A stretch of DNA of 34,449 nucleotides, taken from positions 1 to 34,449 of the forward strand of contig LBOT01000008.1 in NCBI GenBank assembly GCA_000989675.1. Direction: 5' to 3'. Positions 1 to 10,472 of this stretch are shown here, in pieces. The notes below the pieces were generated by a model. The model was not told the origin of the DNA, searched no databases, and saw only the letters and a list, made by a program, of their open reading frames with translations. The translations under genes were made by a program, and so were the position numbers. Within the stretch, counting starts at the first letter, position 1; each line of letters starts with the position of its first letter. The stretch comes from a candidate division WS6 bacterium GW2011_GWE2_33_157. Lineage in GTDB: Bacteria > Patescibacteriota > Dojkabacteria > SC72.

Positions 1-482
1 AAACGAGATATGTTAAATGGTTAGATGATGGATCGGAAGAAGCAGAGTACAAAAAAGAAAATATTGAAGAATTGAAAAATGTGGCTTCTAGTTATGCACA
101 GAAGTTTAAGGAGAAATCTTTAGATATGTTCCTTCAAGAAATTAATCTTATTGAACAGGAACAAAACAAAAATCAGGATGGAAGTGGGAACTATGTAAAC
201 CTTATGACTTTACACTCTTCAAAAGGTTTAGAATTTGAATATGTATTTATTGTTGGAATGGAAGAAGGGATACTTCCACATTCAAGATCATTTACAGATG
301 AGAATGGTTTAGAGGAGGAAAGAAGGTTATGTTATGTAGGAATTACTAGAGCAAAGGAGAAATTGTATTTAACATTCGCAGAACAAAGACAAACTAGGGA
401 AGGGTACAGTACACAAATACCATCAAGATTTCTAGGAGAGATACCTCAAGATATATGTGATTATTACAGTTGGCAACTTTAG
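1..482 (+). CDS. UvrD/PcrA-type superfamily 1 DNA helicase, C-terminal fragment (5' end outside window)
   Basis: Frame open from window edge (TRYVKWLDDGSEEAEYKKENIEELKNV...). Motifs VNLMTLHSSKGLEFEYVFIVGMEEGILPH and EEERRLCYVGITRAKEKLYLTFA are UvrD/PcrA motifs V-VI. Confidence 0.93.
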   Translation, partial: TRYVKWLDDGSEEAEYKKENIEELKNVASSYAQKFKEKSLDMFLQEINLIEQEQNKNQDGSGNYVNLMTLHSSKGLEFEYVFIVGMEEGILPHSRSFTDENGLEEERRLCYVGITRAKEKLYLTFAEQRQTREGYSTQIPSRFLGEIPQDICDYYSWQL

Positions 483-1414
483 TAAGTTCTGTTATATGAA
501 GCATGGCATGCTGGCCATTGGTTTGCTCTTGTTGATTCTCCAGCCCTATATTTCTCTATTGTATGTTTAATTTGTGCGTGTCCATCAAAGATGTTCTCAG
601 GGAATTGCTTCCTCCACCAGTATGGGCTCCATTGGAACAATCCCTTATAATTACTTTTATTAGATTCTGCATTACAACCTGATTCACAATACATAATAAA
701 TTTGAGCCACCTTTTCTCTTCATCAGAGAATGAACCTGAATCTACTACTGAATACCAATATCCACAGTCATATCCCCTTTTTTCAATTTCGTCTAATGAA
801 TACCATGATACCCCTACCTCTACAATCTGTTTTATTGGTTCGCGTTCTACCCGTTCATCTATTATTTCGCTACTTATCAACACACCATCTTCATAGTAAT
901 TTAATACTCTTTGTACACGAACACCCAATACACCTTCCTGTATTACTCTCTTATCCCCTTCTAGGTAGCTTTCTGATTTAACTATTTCTTTCGCATATGG
1001 AATATCAAAAATCTTTTGAACAATGATTCTATCTGTGCTAACAATCCTTACTATACTTCCATCCTTTACATACTCAGTACTCATTGAGAGCACATCTTTT
1101 TTTTCAAGTTGTATGTTATTTTCCTTTAAAACCTTGTGTATATCAGTTTCTGTAGTAAGTATTTTGTATGTGTTGTCATTCTTCTTAATGGATACAATCT
1201 TAGGGTTACCAGAATCCCTTTCTCTTTCTTTGTCTACCCCATAGAAGATTTCCCCAATGCTTACCGGGCTTATCTCCTTTTGTTTGTTTGCAAAAACATA
1301 ATTCTTTGATCCAATTAACAAAAAGTAGACAAGAATACCAAGGAATAGTATTGGAAATGAATATATTTTTGGTGAATTAATATTATCTGTTTCGGGCAAT
1401 TTTTCTTTTTTCAT
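479..1414 (-). CDS. Secreted/anchored cell-wall protein with DUF348/G5-like region and C-terminal lysozyme/transglycosylase-like domain (RpfB/YabE-like)
   Basis: N-terminal TM segment; TTETDIHKVLKENNIQL resembles DUF348; IDERVEREPIKQIVEVG resembles a G5 strand; C-terminal FIMYCESGCNAESNKSNYKGLFQWSPYWW...ACHASYNRTY resembles a transglycosylase fold. Confidence 0.75.
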   Translation of the reverse strand: MKKEKLPETDNINSPKIYSFPILFLGILVYFLLIGSKNYVFANKQKEISPVSIGEIFYGVDKERERDSGNPKIVSIKKNDNTYKILTTETDIHKVLKENNIQLEKKDVLSMSTEYVKDGSIVRIVSTDRIIVQKIFDIPYAKEIVKSESYLEGDKRVIQEGVLGVRVQRVLNYYEDGVLISSEIIDERVEREPIKQIVEVGVSWYSLDEIEKRGYDCGYWYSVVDSGSFSDEEKRWLKFIMYCESGCNAESNKSNYKGLFQWSPYWWRKQFPENIFDGHAQIKHTIEKYRAGESTRANQWPACHASYNRTY

Positions 1415-1499
1415 ATGTAATAGTCATATTTTATCTCTTAGTGTAAAGAGATTCAAAGAGAGTATAGCATGATTGATAAAACATGTGTAAAATGGTCGT

Positions 1500-2930
1500 A
1501 TGAAAAATATAACTAGAATTATCTTACTCACATCTATCCTTTTCCTAAGTAGCTTTTTACTCTCAGGATGTACTCCTTCTGAAGAAACAGTTGGAAAGTA
1601 TAATAAATTAGTAAATGAAGCAGATTTGCTAATTGAAGGTAAAGAGTACTCCTCAGCTATGGAAAAATTAAATTCTGCCTCAGAGTTAATACCTGAGAGA
1701 GTAGATTCATTTAACAGGATGATTGAAATCCTAGTCTTAAAAAACAGGTTAGAGGATGCAACTATAGTAATTGAAGAATCTGCACAAAAAGTTTCTGATA
1801 GTGATAAGGCAAATCTATATCTTCTTGTTGGTAATGCCCATTATGATTTGAAAAATTACAGTAAAGCCCTTTATAACTATGAATTAGCAAAAGGATTTTT
1901 ACAATCTAATGATGAGATATCTCTTGGAATAGCTAAAGTATACTTACAACAAAATAGGATAGAAGATTCAAAAAAGATTTTAGATAATGGGTATGAGGGA
2001 AGTATTGGAATAGAAGTGAAATTGCTACTTTCATATATACAATCTTTAAGTGATATAGAGAAAGCAAAAGATTTAATAAAAGATGTACAACCAGATGAGG
2101 AATGGAAAGGGATGTATGCAAGTTGGAAAGAGACTCTTGATAGTTTAGATGATGATGAGTTATTTAATTCTGCAAAATTATCTGAAGGATATATGTTCGG
2201 TGGCTATCCATCTTTGGTTGTTACTTTGTTAGAGCCTAAAAAAACAGAGATGATTGAATATATAGATGGTATATATATGCTTGGAAAAGCGTACTATGAA
2301 TTAGAAGAATATCAAAAAAGTATAGATGTTCTATCAAATGCAACATCTGTTAGTGATTTAAATCAGTATATATATTGGGTTCTGGCGAGAGACTCCTATA
2401 TGCTTGATGATGTTAATAAGGCTTTTACATACTATGAAAGTGCTATTTCATTTGCAGGAGATAAGGCAGATGCACGATTGTATCAAGAGTATTTAGATTT
2501 AATGTTTGAAAACAACCTACTTAGTAAAGGTGCTGAAACAATGAGAAAAGCTGAAAGAATATTTGACTCAACATGGGTAGAAATCTATTACATGAATCTA
2601 TATGCACTTACAAAAGAGAACGAGTCATTCGAATATCATATGAACAAAGTTGATATGAATACAATAGAGGATAGGTATAAAGGGGATTACCTATATTCGA
2701 AAGGAAAGTATTTAATAGAGAATTCTGAATTTGACGAAGCTAAACGTACATTAGATATCTTCTGGGATTTAGATAAGTATGATCCTAGGTATAACCTTCT
2801 TTTTGCACAGCTAAGCTTTGAGGAAGGGAATTTAAAAGATGCTAGAACATATGCAAACAAGTCGATTGAGTATGATTTAGATAGAGAAGTTACAGATGAA
2901 GCACAGAAGCTATTGGCTACTGTTGAGTAG
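1500..2930 (+). CDS. TPR-repeat lipoprotein
   Basis: Signal peptide with lipobox LLSGC; repeated TPR-like helices (e.g. ANLYLLVGNAHYDLKNYSKALYNYELA). Confidence 0.8.
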   Translation: MKNITRIILLTSILFLSSFLLSGCTPSEETVGKYNKLVNEADLLIEGKEYSSAMEKLNSASELIPERVDSFNRMIEILVLKNRLEDATIVIEESAQKVSDSDKANLYLLVGNAHYDLKNYSKALYNYELAKGFLQSNDEISLGIAKVYLQQNRIEDSKKILDNGYEGSIGIEVKLLLSYIQSLSDIEKAKDLIKDVQPDEEWKGMYASWKETLDSLDDDELFNSAKLSEGYMFGGYPSLVVTLLEPKKTEMIEYIDGIYMLGKAYYELEEYQKSIDVLSNATSVSDLNQYIYWVLARDSYMLDDVNKAFTYYESAISFAGDKADARLYQEYLDLMFENNLLSKGAETMRKAERIFDSTWVEIYYMNLYALTKENESFEYHMNKVDMNTIEDRYKGDYLYSKGKYLIENSEFDEAKRTLDIFWDLDKYDPRYNLLFAQLSFEEGNLKDARTYANKSIEYDLDREVTDEAQKLLATVE

Positions 2931-2941
2931 TTTGTTATAAT
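2913..2941 (+). promoter_or_regulatory. Candidate sigma70 promoter for fusA
   Basis: TTGGCT-N17-TATAAT overlapping the 3' end of the TPR gene. Confidence 0.5.
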
Positions 2942-3000
2942 CCACATTGCGTATATGATCCTAATTCCCTATTAGGTTATTAACTTTATGGTTTTTAATT

Positions 3001-5097
3001 ATGCAAACCTATGATATTAAAATGCCTTTGGAGCAGATAAGAAATATTGGAATCATTGCTCACATTGATGCGGGTAAGACAACAACAACAGAGAGATTAC
3101 TGTACTTTACTGGACAAATCCATAAGATGGGTGAAGTTCATGAAGGAGCAGCTACCACAGATTTTATGGAACAGGAAAGAGAAAGAGGAATCACTATTCA
3201 ATCAGCAGCAGTAACATGCTTCTGGGATTATGATGGTAAGAGATATAGAATCAACATTATTGATACTCCAGGCCATGTAGATTTTACAGCAGAGGTAGAA
3301 AGATCTTTAAGGGTACTTGATGGAGCAGTAGTAATCTTTGATGGAAGGAAAGGAGTAGAACCTCAATCTGAAACAGTATGGAGACAAGCTAATAAGTATA
3401 AAGTTCCAAGGATTTGTTTTATGAACAAGATAAATCTAATAGGTGGGGATTTTGATAAGAGTTTCGAAACTATTAAACAGAGATTAAGTAATAAGGCAGT
3501 AGCAGTTACATTACCACTTGGTAGAGAGAGTTTGTTGTATGGGTATGTAGATTTGATACAAAACAAAGCATATTCATATTCATCTCCAACAGATCCAGAT
3601 CTAAAAGAAATTCCAATACCAGAAGAATCAAAAAAATTGGTTGAAGAGCATAGGTCAGCTTTAATAGAAGCATTGGTAGAAATGGATGATGATTTAATGA
3701 CTAAGTATTTTGAAGGAAAAGAAATTTCTGTTGACGAATTGAAGAAAGCATTAAGAAAAGGTACATTGGAAATTAAACTGTTCCCAGTATTGGGTGGAGA
3801 TTCTAGAACAGCAATGTCTAAAGTACTCTTAGATTACATTACTCTTTGTTTGCCATCTCCATTAGATGTACCACCTGTACAGGGAGATGATCCTAAAACT
3901 GGTGCAGAGATTGAAAGGAAGCCTGATGAAGCAGAGCCTTTCTCTGGATTAGTATTCAAGATTGTAAATGATCCTCATATTGGAAATCTTTCATACATCA
4001 GAGTGTATTCAGGTATTCTTAAATCTGGAACATATGTATACAATACAACTAAAGGGGTAAGGGAGAGAGTTAGTAGATTAGTCCTTATGCACGCAGATGA
4101 TAGAGAAGAGGTTGATATACTAAGGGCAGGGGATATTGGTGCAATAGTTGGATTAAAATCTTCTGTAACAGGAGACACTCTTTCTGATGAGAGTAAGCAG
4201 ATAATATTAGAGCAAATTACATTTGCAGAACCAGTTATCTCCCAAGCTATAGAGCCGGCAACTAAGTCTGATGAAGAAAAGATGTCCGAAGCATTAGTAA
4301 GGTTAACAAAAGAAGATCCTACATTTAAAGTAGAAACTAATCATGAGACAGGTCAAACTATCATATCTGGAATGGGTGAGTTACATCTTGAAATCATGGT
4401 AGATAGGATGAAAAGAGAGTTTAATGTAATAGCTAATGTAGGTAAACCACAGGTAGCATATAGAGAAACAGTTAAGGGTGTATGTGAACAATCAGAAGGA
4501 AGATATATTAAACAATCTGGTGGTAAGGGTCAGTATGGTCACTGTTGGTTAAAGATAGAACCAAATGAGAAGGGTAAAGGGTTTGAATTTGTTGATGCTA
4601 TTAAAGGTGGTGCTATTCCTAGAGAGTTCATTGCTCCAATTCAAAAAGGTATTGAAGAGTCTATGAAAGCAGGTGTAGTAGCTGGATATCCAGTGGTTGA
4701 TGTTAAAGTCACACTATTTGATGGATCATACCATGAAGTTGACTCATCGGAGCTAGCTTTCAAAGTTGCAGCATCTATGGCATTTAAAGATGGTTGTAAG
4801 AGAGCAACCCCAATACTTTTAGAACCAATTATGGATATAGCAGTTGAAGTACCACAGCAATATATGGGTGATGTAACAGGATCTTTAAGTAGTAAGAGAG
4901 GTCAAATTCAAGGTACGGAGGATATCGGTAACGGTATTACAGTAATTAATGCGTTGGTACCACTCTCTGAGCTATTTGGATATACAAGTGAACTGAGATC
5001 TCTAACTAGTGGAAGAGGGAGTGCAAGTATAGAGCCTTCTCACTATGCAGAGGTTCCAAGAAATGTTGCAGAGGTAATTGCCGGAGCAAAATCATAA
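3001..5097 (+). CDS. fusA: Elongation factor G
   Basis: [47 protein letters not shown]; 698 aa full length. Confidence 0.98.
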   Translation: MQTYDIKMPLEQIRNIGIIAHIDAGKTTTTERLLYFTGQIHKMGEVHEGAATTDFMEQERERGITIQSAAVTCFWDYDGKRYRINIIDTPGHVDFTAEVERSLRVLDGAVVIFDGRKGVEPQSETVWRQANKYKVPRICFMNKINLIGGDFDKSFETIKQRLSNKAVAVTLPLGRESLLYGYVDLIQNKAYSYSSPTDPDLKEIPIPEESKKLVEEHRSALIEALVEMDDDLMTKYFEGKEISVDELKKALRKGTLEIKLFPVLGGDSRTAMSKVLLDYITLCLPSPLDVPPVQGDDPKTGAEIERKPDEAEPFSGLVFKIVNDPHIGNLSYIRVYSGILKSGTYVYNTTKGVRERVSRLVLMHADDREEVDILRAGDIGAIVGLKSSVTGDTLSDESKQIILEQITFAEPVISQAIEPATKSDEEKMSEALVRLTKEDPTFKVETNHETGQTIISGMGELHLEIMVDRMKREFNVIANVGKPQVAYRETVKGVCEQSEGRYIKQSGGKGQYGHCWLKIEPNEKGKGFEFVDAIKGGAIPREFIAPIQKGIEESMKAGVVAGYPVVDVKVTLFDGSYHEVDSSELAFKVAASMAFKDGCKRATPILLEPIMDIAVEVPQQYMGDVTGSLSSKRGQIQGTEDIGNGITVINALVPLSELFGYTSELRSLTSGRGSASIEPSHYAEVPRNVAEVIAGAKS

Positions 5098-5239
5098 CTG
5101 TAAGTGTAAAATTGTTAATTAAACACTTGCATATCTCATATGTTTTTGATAATATTCAACGCAGACTCGCTTATTTTTGTAAGAAGTCAATTTAGTGGTG
5201 TTAAACAATATATTTATATAAATTAATTAATATATATTC

Positions 5240-6406
5240 ATGGCAGAGTTTACAAGGTCAAAGCCTCACATGAATATCGGAACCTTAGGTCACATCGATC
5301 ACGGTAAGACTACATTGGTTCGTGGTATTCTAAATGCTTTCTCAACAGAGAAAGATAAAATGATTGATAAATTGGATAAAGATCCAGAATCAAGAGCAAA
5401 GTCTATTACGGTTGCAGTAGCACACGTAGAATTTGAAACAGATACGAGACATTATGCATTAGTAGACTGTCCAGGTCATAAAGATTACATTAAGAATATG
5501 ATCACTGGTGCAGCTCAAATGGATGGTGCAATATTAGTAGTATCTTCTGATGATGGTGCTATGCCTCAAACAAAAGAGCATATCCTTCTTGCAAAGCAAG
5601 TTGGTGTTCCAAAGATGGTTGTATATATAAACAAATTTGGAGATGCAGATGAAGAGATTTTAGAATTAATAAAAGCTGATGTATCAGATCTTTTAGGAAA
5701 GTATGGATTTGATGCAAATGCTCCAATAATTGTTGGAAATGCACTAAGTGCACAAAAAGGTGAAGAGGAAGGACTAGCATCAGCAAGAGAATTGATAAAA
5801 GCAGTTGATGAATATATGGAAATTCCAGAGAGAGATATTGAGAAACCATTCTTGATGCCTATCGAAGACGTATTCTCAATTGAGGGAAGAGGAACAGTTG
5901 TAACAGGAAGAATTGAAAGAGGAATAATAAAGTTAGCAGGTGATGTTGATGTACTAGGTATGGGTAGAAAACCTCAAAAGACTGCAGCTACTGGAATTGA
6001 AATGTTCAACAAATCAATGAAAGAGGCTCAAGCAGGAGATAATGTAGGAATTTTGTTAAGAGGTCTTAAGAGAACAGATGTTGAGAGAGGTCAAACACTT
6101 TCAGCTCCAAACTCTGTAGAAACTCATACAGAATTTAAAGCAGAAGTATATATATTAAGTAAGGAAGAGGGTGGAAGACATACTCCATTTGTAACAGGAT
6201 ATAAGCCTCAGTTCTATGTAAGAACAGCAGATGTTACAGGTGAGGTAACTTTAAATGAAGGTATTGAAATGGTTGCACCTGGTGATAACACAGAGTTTAG
6301 TGTAAAGCTAGTAGCACCAGTAGTAATTGAAAAAGGACAAGGATTTGCAATAAGAGAGGGTGGTCAAACAGTAGGTAAGGGAATAGTAACTGAAATTACT
6401 AAGTAA
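5240..6406 (+). CDS. tuf: Elongation factor Tu
   Basis: [43 protein letters not shown]. Confidence 0.98.
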   Translation: MAEFTRSKPHMNIGTLGHIDHGKTTLVRGILNAFSTEKDKMIDKLDKDPESRAKSITVAVAHVEFETDTRHYALVDCPGHKDYIKNMITGAAQMDGAILVVSSDDGAMPQTKEHILLAKQVGVPKMVVYINKFGDADEEILELIKADVSDLLGKYGFDANAPIIVGNALSAQKGEEEGLASARELIKAVDEYMEIPERDIEKPFLMPIEDVFSIEGRGTVVTGRIERGIIKLAGDVDVLGMGRKPQKTAATGIEMFNKSMKEAQAGDNVGILLRGLKRTDVERGQTLSAPNSVETHTEFKAEVYILSKEEGGRHTPFVTGYKPQFYVRTADVTGEVTLNEGIEMVAPGDNTEFSVKLVAPVVIEKGQGFAIREGGQTVGKGIVTEITK

Positions 6407-6413
6407 GAAAACA

Positions 6414-6439
6414 AAGGAGGTGGGTAATTCCACCTCCTT
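6414..6439 (+). terminator. Perfect 10-bp hairpin between tuf and rpsJ (terminator/attenuator-like)
   Basis: AAGGAGGTGG-gtaatt-CCACCTCCTT, followed by a weak T-containing tract (GTATCTTAAGTTT). Confidence 0.6.
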
Positions 6440-6473
6440 GTATCTTAAGTTTAATTTAGCTCTTTAAGATAGA

Positions 6474-6785
6474 ATGAGTGATGTAACTGCAAAAATTAGG
6501 GTCAAGTTAAAAGGTTATGATGCTGTTGTATTAGATAGATCAGCAAAAAGCATTATAGAGAGTGCAATTAGCACTGGTGCAAAGGTTGCTGGGCCTATTC
6601 CTCTTCCAACTAAAAAAAGGAAGATGGCAGTAAACAGGTCTCCATTCATCTATAAGAGTTCAATTGAACATTTTGAGATAGGGACCCATAAAAGGGTTAT
6701 AGATATAATCGATCCAACTCCAAAGACAATAGATGCTTTACAGCATCTTCAAATGCCTGCAGGTGTAGGAATTGAGATTCAATAA
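6474..6785 (+). CDS. rpsJ: 30S ribosomal protein S10
   Basis: [39 protein letters not shown]. Confidence 0.97.
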   Translation: MSDVTAKIRVKLKGYDAVVLDRSAKSIIESAISTGAKVAGPIPLPTKKRKMAVNRSPFIYKSSIEHFEIGTHKRVIDIIDPTPKTIDALQHLQMPAGVGIEIQ

Positions 6786-6792
6786 TAAAAAT

Positions 6793-7383
6793 ATGAAAGC
6801 AATCTTAGGAATAAAAAAAGGAATGACAAGAGTTTTTGAAGGAGATAAGGTAATGCCAGTAACAGTGGTAGATGTCTCTGGGTGCAAGATTGCTAATGTA
6901 AAAGGAGAAAAGATTGAATTGGGTTTGGGTAATAAGAAGAATGCAAAGAAACCAGCTTTAGGACAATATAAAGAGTTAGGATACGTACCAATGTATAAAG
7001 AAGTGTTTACAGGTGTGTTACCAGAAGGTCTAAATGTTGGAAGTGATGTAGTACCAGAAATCTTTAATGAAGGTGATAGAGTAAGTTTAATGGGGATATC
7101 TAAAGGTAAGGGGTTTGCAGGTGTAGTTAAAAGGCATAAGTTTGCTGGTGGATCTAGAACACACGGTCAGTCAGATAGATTAAGAGCACCAGGTTCAATC
7201 GGCGCTGGTACAGATCCGGGTAGAGTGTTTAAAGGTAAGAGAATGGGTGGAAGGATGGGTTCAGATAGAGTAACGATTAAGAACAAAAGAGTAGTTGGAA
7301 TAAAGGGAACATATCTTTTGATAAGTGGACCAATTCCAGGATCTAATGGAGATCTAGTAACAATATTTAGTGAAGAGAAGTAA
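6793..7383 (+). CDS. rplC: 50S ribosomal protein L3
   Basis: MKAILGIKKGMTRVFE; GKGFAGVVKRHKFAGGSRTHGQSDRLRAPGSIG. Internal ATG at 6793 preferred over the 6772 start. Confidence 0.97.
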   Translation: MKAILGIKKGMTRVFEGDKVMPVTVVDVSGCKIANVKGEKIELGLGNKKNAKKPALGQYKELGYVPMYKEVFTGVLPEGLNVGSDVVPEIFNEGDRVSLMGISKGKGFAGVVKRHKFAGGSRTHGQSDRLRAPGSIGAGTDPGRVFKGKRMGGRMGSDRVTIKNKRVVGIKGTYLLISGPIPGSNGDLVTIFSEEK

Positions 7384-7988
7384 TGGTAAAAGAAGTTAAG
7401 AAAACAACTGAAACTAAAACGAAATTAAATCCACTAGTATGGGAAGTGCCATACAATGGAGATTTAGTAGCACAGGTTCTAAATGTATTCTTCAGTAATG
7501 AAAGAAAAGGGACTTCTGCAGTAAAGGGAAGAGGAGAGGTATCAGGAGGTGGTAAAAAACCATGGAAACAGAAAGGTACAGGAAGAGCAAGATCAGGGTC
7601 AATAAGGTCACCATTGTGGGTAGGTGGAGGTGTCACATTTGGTCCTAACAATAGAAATTGGAAGAGAAGTATAAATAAGAAAATGGTTAAGAAAGCTTTG
7701 TGTGTAATGCTTTCTAAGATGAATAGAGATAACGAAGTTAAGTTTGTAAATGTAACTGATAAGGTAGAGCTTAAGGGGATAAGAGATGGATTAAAGAAAG
7801 AATTGTCTAAAAAAACATTGATAATATCTACAGATGAGAAAACAAAAATGGCATTGAGAAATATGGATCTAGTAAAAGTACTTACCCCTATGGGAGTAAA
7901 TGTTAAACATGTTGTAGATTCTAGAAATATTCTTGTAGATAACGAATCTATTAAAATTTTGGAAGAGAGATTAACAAATGGAAATTAA
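7383..7988 (+). CDS. rplD: 50S ribosomal protein L4
   Basis: GGGKKPWKQKGTGRARSGSIRSPLWVGGGVTFGP. Confidence 0.97.
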   Translation: MVKEVKKTTETKTKLNPLVWEVPYNGDLVAQVLNVFFSNERKGTSAVKGRGEVSGGGKKPWKQKGTGRARSGSIRSPLWVGGGVTFGPNNRNWKRSINKKMVKKALCVMLSKMNRDNEVKFVNVTDKVELKGIRDGLKKELSKKTLIISTDEKTKMALRNMDLVKVLTPMGVNVKHVVDSRNILVDNESIKILEERLTNGN

Positions 7989-8271
7989 GAAGATAGAGTT
8001 AAAACCAGTAGTATCAGAGAAAAGTTATAACCTTGTAAATACAAATAACAAGTATATTTTCTTTGTTGATACTGATGTTAACAGAATAGAAATTAAGAAG
8101 GCAGTTGAAGAGAAATATAAGGTTAAGGTTACAAATGTAAACATATTGGTTAAACCTGGTAAAAGTACAAGAGATTGGAAGACAAATAGAACATTTAGAA
8201 AAACAGATAAAAAGAAAGCAGTAGTTACCCTTAAGAAGGGAGATAAAATAGGTGAATTTTTAAATACATAA
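7978..8271 (+). CDS. rplW: 50S ribosomal protein L23
   Basis: PVVSEKSYNLVNTNNKYIFFVDTDVNRIEIKKAVEEKYKVKVTNVN; syntenic. Confidence 0.95.
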   Translation: MEIKKIELKPVVSEKSYNLVNTNNKYIFFVDTDVNRIEIKKAVEEKYKVKVTNVNILVKPGKSTRDWKTNRTFRKTDKKKAVVTLKKGDKIGEFLNT

Positions 8272-8272
8272 C

Positions 8273-9121
8273 ATGGCAGTAAGAACATTTAAAGCTACAA
8301 CTTCGACATTAAGGGGAACAAGACTTGAAGATAGGTCCATGTTAGAGAAAGATGGAGGACCTAAGAATTTAACAATTGCTAAGAGACAGAAATCTGGAAG
8401 AAATAGTCAGGGAAGAATTACTGTTAGACATAGAGGTGGTGGTGCAAAGAGAAGAATTAGAATAGTTGATTTTAAGAGAGATAAGTTTGGTGTCAAAGCA
8501 AAAGTTTTAGGACTTTACTATGATCCAAATAGAAGTGCACATTTAGCCCTTTTGCAATATGCAGACGGAGATAGAAGATACATAATTGCTCCAAAAGGTA
8601 TAGGAGTGGGAGATTCTGTTGTTTCAGGAGAAAAAGTAGATGTATTGGTAGGGAATGCAATGATGGTAAAGAATATTCCATCAGGAACAATAGTACACTG
8701 TATAGAAAATAGAGTAGGAAAAGGTGCAACATTTGGAAGATCTGCAGGGCAAGAAATAGTAGTACAAGGTATCGATCCAACTGGAAAGTATGTTCAAATT
8801 AAGCTTTCATCTGGTGAGATAAGGTTAGTACCAGCAGAAGCAATGGCAACAATAGGTCAGGTAGGGAATGAAGAGAGATTGAATGTAAAATTAGGAAAAG
8901 CAGGGAGAAAAAGAAACCTAGGATGGAGACCAGTTGTAAGAGGTATGGCTATGCATGCTGTAGAGCATCCACATGGTGGTGGTGAGGGTAAAGGTGTCAT
9001 TGGTACAGCTAAAGATATTTGGGGTCATAGAATTGGTACAAGAACAAGAAGAAATAAGAGAACAGAGAGATTGATAATTAAAACAAGAAGGACTCGTACG
9101 AGACCTTTTGCTAAGAAATAA
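8273..9121 (+). CDS. rplB: 50S ribosomal protein L2
   Basis: GRNSQGRITVRHRGGGAKRRIRIVDFKR; RGMAMHAVEHPHGGGEGK. Confidence 0.98.
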   Translation: MAVRTFKATTSTLRGTRLEDRSMLEKDGGPKNLTIAKRQKSGRNSQGRITVRHRGGGAKRRIRIVDFKRDKFGVKAKVLGLYYDPNRSAHLALLQYADGDRRYIIAPKGIGVGDSVVSGEKVDVLVGNAMMVKNIPSGTIVHCIENRVGKGATFGRSAGQEIVVQGIDPTGKYVQIKLSSGEIRLVPAEAMATIGQVGNEERLNVKLGKAGRKRNLGWRPVVRGMAMHAVEHPHGGGEGKGVIGTAKDIWGHRIGTRTRRNKRTERLIIKTRRTRTRPFAKK

Positions 9122-9138
9122 TTTAGGAAATATTAGAT

Positions 9139-9444
9139 ATGTCTAGATCGCTTAAAAAAGGACCATATATAGATGAAAAATTACAGAAAAAGGTTAAAGT
9201 AGCCTTGGAAACTGGTAGCAGAAAGCCAATTAAAACATGGGCTAGAGCCTCCACTATTACACCTGAAATGGTTGGATTAACATTCGGTATACATAATGGT
9301 AAGAAACATGAAGAAGTATTAATAGAGGAATCAATGATTGGTCACAGATTAGGAGAATTTTCTCAGACAAGAAAGTTTAAAGGACATGCAAAGAAAGGTA
9401 AATTAGCTAAGGTATATGGAAGTAGTGGTAGATTTGAAGAATAA
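9139..9444 (+). CDS. rpsS: 30S ribosomal protein S19
   Basis: [33 protein letters not shown]. Confidence 0.97.
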   Translation: MSRSLKKGPYIDEKLQKKVKVALETGSRKPIKTWARASTITPEMVGLTFGIHNGKKHEEVLIEESMIGHRLGEFSQTRKFKGHAKKGKLAKVYGSSGRFEE

Positions 9445-9461
9445 TATATATATAAATATTG

Positions 9462-9806
9462 ATGGAAGATAGAAAGACAAAAGTACAAGTAAAGAACATA
9501 GCACACACACCACAAAAATTGAGGTTAGTTGCTGATTTAATAAGAGGTAAGGATGTAAACGAAGCATTGAATATATTACAGTTTACTAATAGGAAGGGTA
9601 CAGATATTTTAAGAAAAGCAGTATTAAGTGGTATAGCAAATGCAAGAGAGCTATTTAGTGCAGAGAAAGAACAATTAAAAATTACACACCTATCTGTTGG
9701 TCAAGCTCCTACTTTAAAAAGAGTAAGGTTTGCATCAAGAGGTAGAGTATCAAAGATAAAGAAAAGAAGATCACATATTAATTTAGAATTAACAGTCAAA
9801 GAATAA
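9462..9806 (+). CDS. rplV: 50S ribosomal protein L22
   Basis: TPQKLRLVADLIRGKDVNEALNILQF; ATG at 9462 preferred over TTG at 9459. Confidence 0.95.
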   Translation: MEDRKTKVQVKNIAHTPQKLRLVADLIRGKDVNEALNILQFTNRKGTDILRKAVLSGIANARELFSAEKEQLKITHLSVGQAPTLKRVRFASRGRVSKIKKRRSHINLELTVKE

Positions 9807-10453
9807 TGGGAAGAAAGGTAAATGCAAATGCAATTAGAATGGGTTTGAACAAGACATGGAACTCTGTCTGGTATGCAACTAAGATAGATTTTCCTAAAGT
9901 CCTCTTAGAGGATTTAAAGATAAGAAAGATTGTTATTAAGCGTCTAAATGATTCTGGTCTTGACAAGGTATTAATAAATAGAGCATTAAATAAAATAGAA
10001 ATTGAAGTACATGTAGCTAGACCAGGAGTAGCAATTGGAAGAGGTGGAGAAGGTATAGATGAACTACAGAAGCAGTTATCAAGAATGTGTAAGAAGGATG
10101 TTGAAATAAAGATTAGAGAAGTTAAAAAAGCAGATATATCTGCAAGAATAATAGCAAGATCAATAGTAGATGGGATACAAAGAAGGCAACCATCCAAGCT
10201 TTTAGTTGCAAGTGCAAAAGAAAAAGCTATGATGGCAGGTGCAAAGGGAGTAAGAATATGGGTATCAGGAAGAATAAATAATGCAAGTCAGGCAAGAACA
10301 GTAAAAGCAAATGCAGGATCTGTACCAGCTCAAACATTAAGAGCAGATATAGACTATGCAGAGGAAACAGCACAAACAATGGATGCAGGACTTATGGGTG
10401 TAAAGGTATGGATATACAAAGGAGATAAAAACAGTATAGATGACGAAGAATAA
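9806..10453 (+). CDS. rpsC: 30S ribosomal protein S3
   Basis: MGRKVNANAIRMGLNKTWNSVWYA; KH region GVAIGRGGEGIDELQKQL. Confidence 0.97.
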   Translation: MGRKVNANAIRMGLNKTWNSVWYATKIDFPKVLLEDLKIRKIVIKRLNDSGLDKVLINRALNKIEIEVHVARPGVAIGRGGEGIDELQKQLSRMCKKDVEIKIREVKKADISARIIARSIVDGIQRRQPSKLLVASAKEKAMMAGAKGVRIWVSGRINNASQARTVKANAGSVPAQTLRADIDYAEETAQTMDAGLMGVKVWIYKGDKNSIDDEE

Positions 10454-10472
10454 TATATAGATAATAGTAAAT

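Noticed and set aside
730-1244. Plus-strand ORFs antisense to the G5/transglycosylase gene
   Set aside because: Opposite a gene with clear domain content; translations look like noise.
5164-5188. Interrupted stem GACTcgCTTA...TAAGaAGTC upstream of tuf as a riboswitch
   Set aside because: Short, interrupted stem with no known riboswitch core; not enough to call.
5559-5849. 96-aa minus-strand ORF antisense to tuf
   Set aside because: Leu/His-rich shadow ORF, no independent support.
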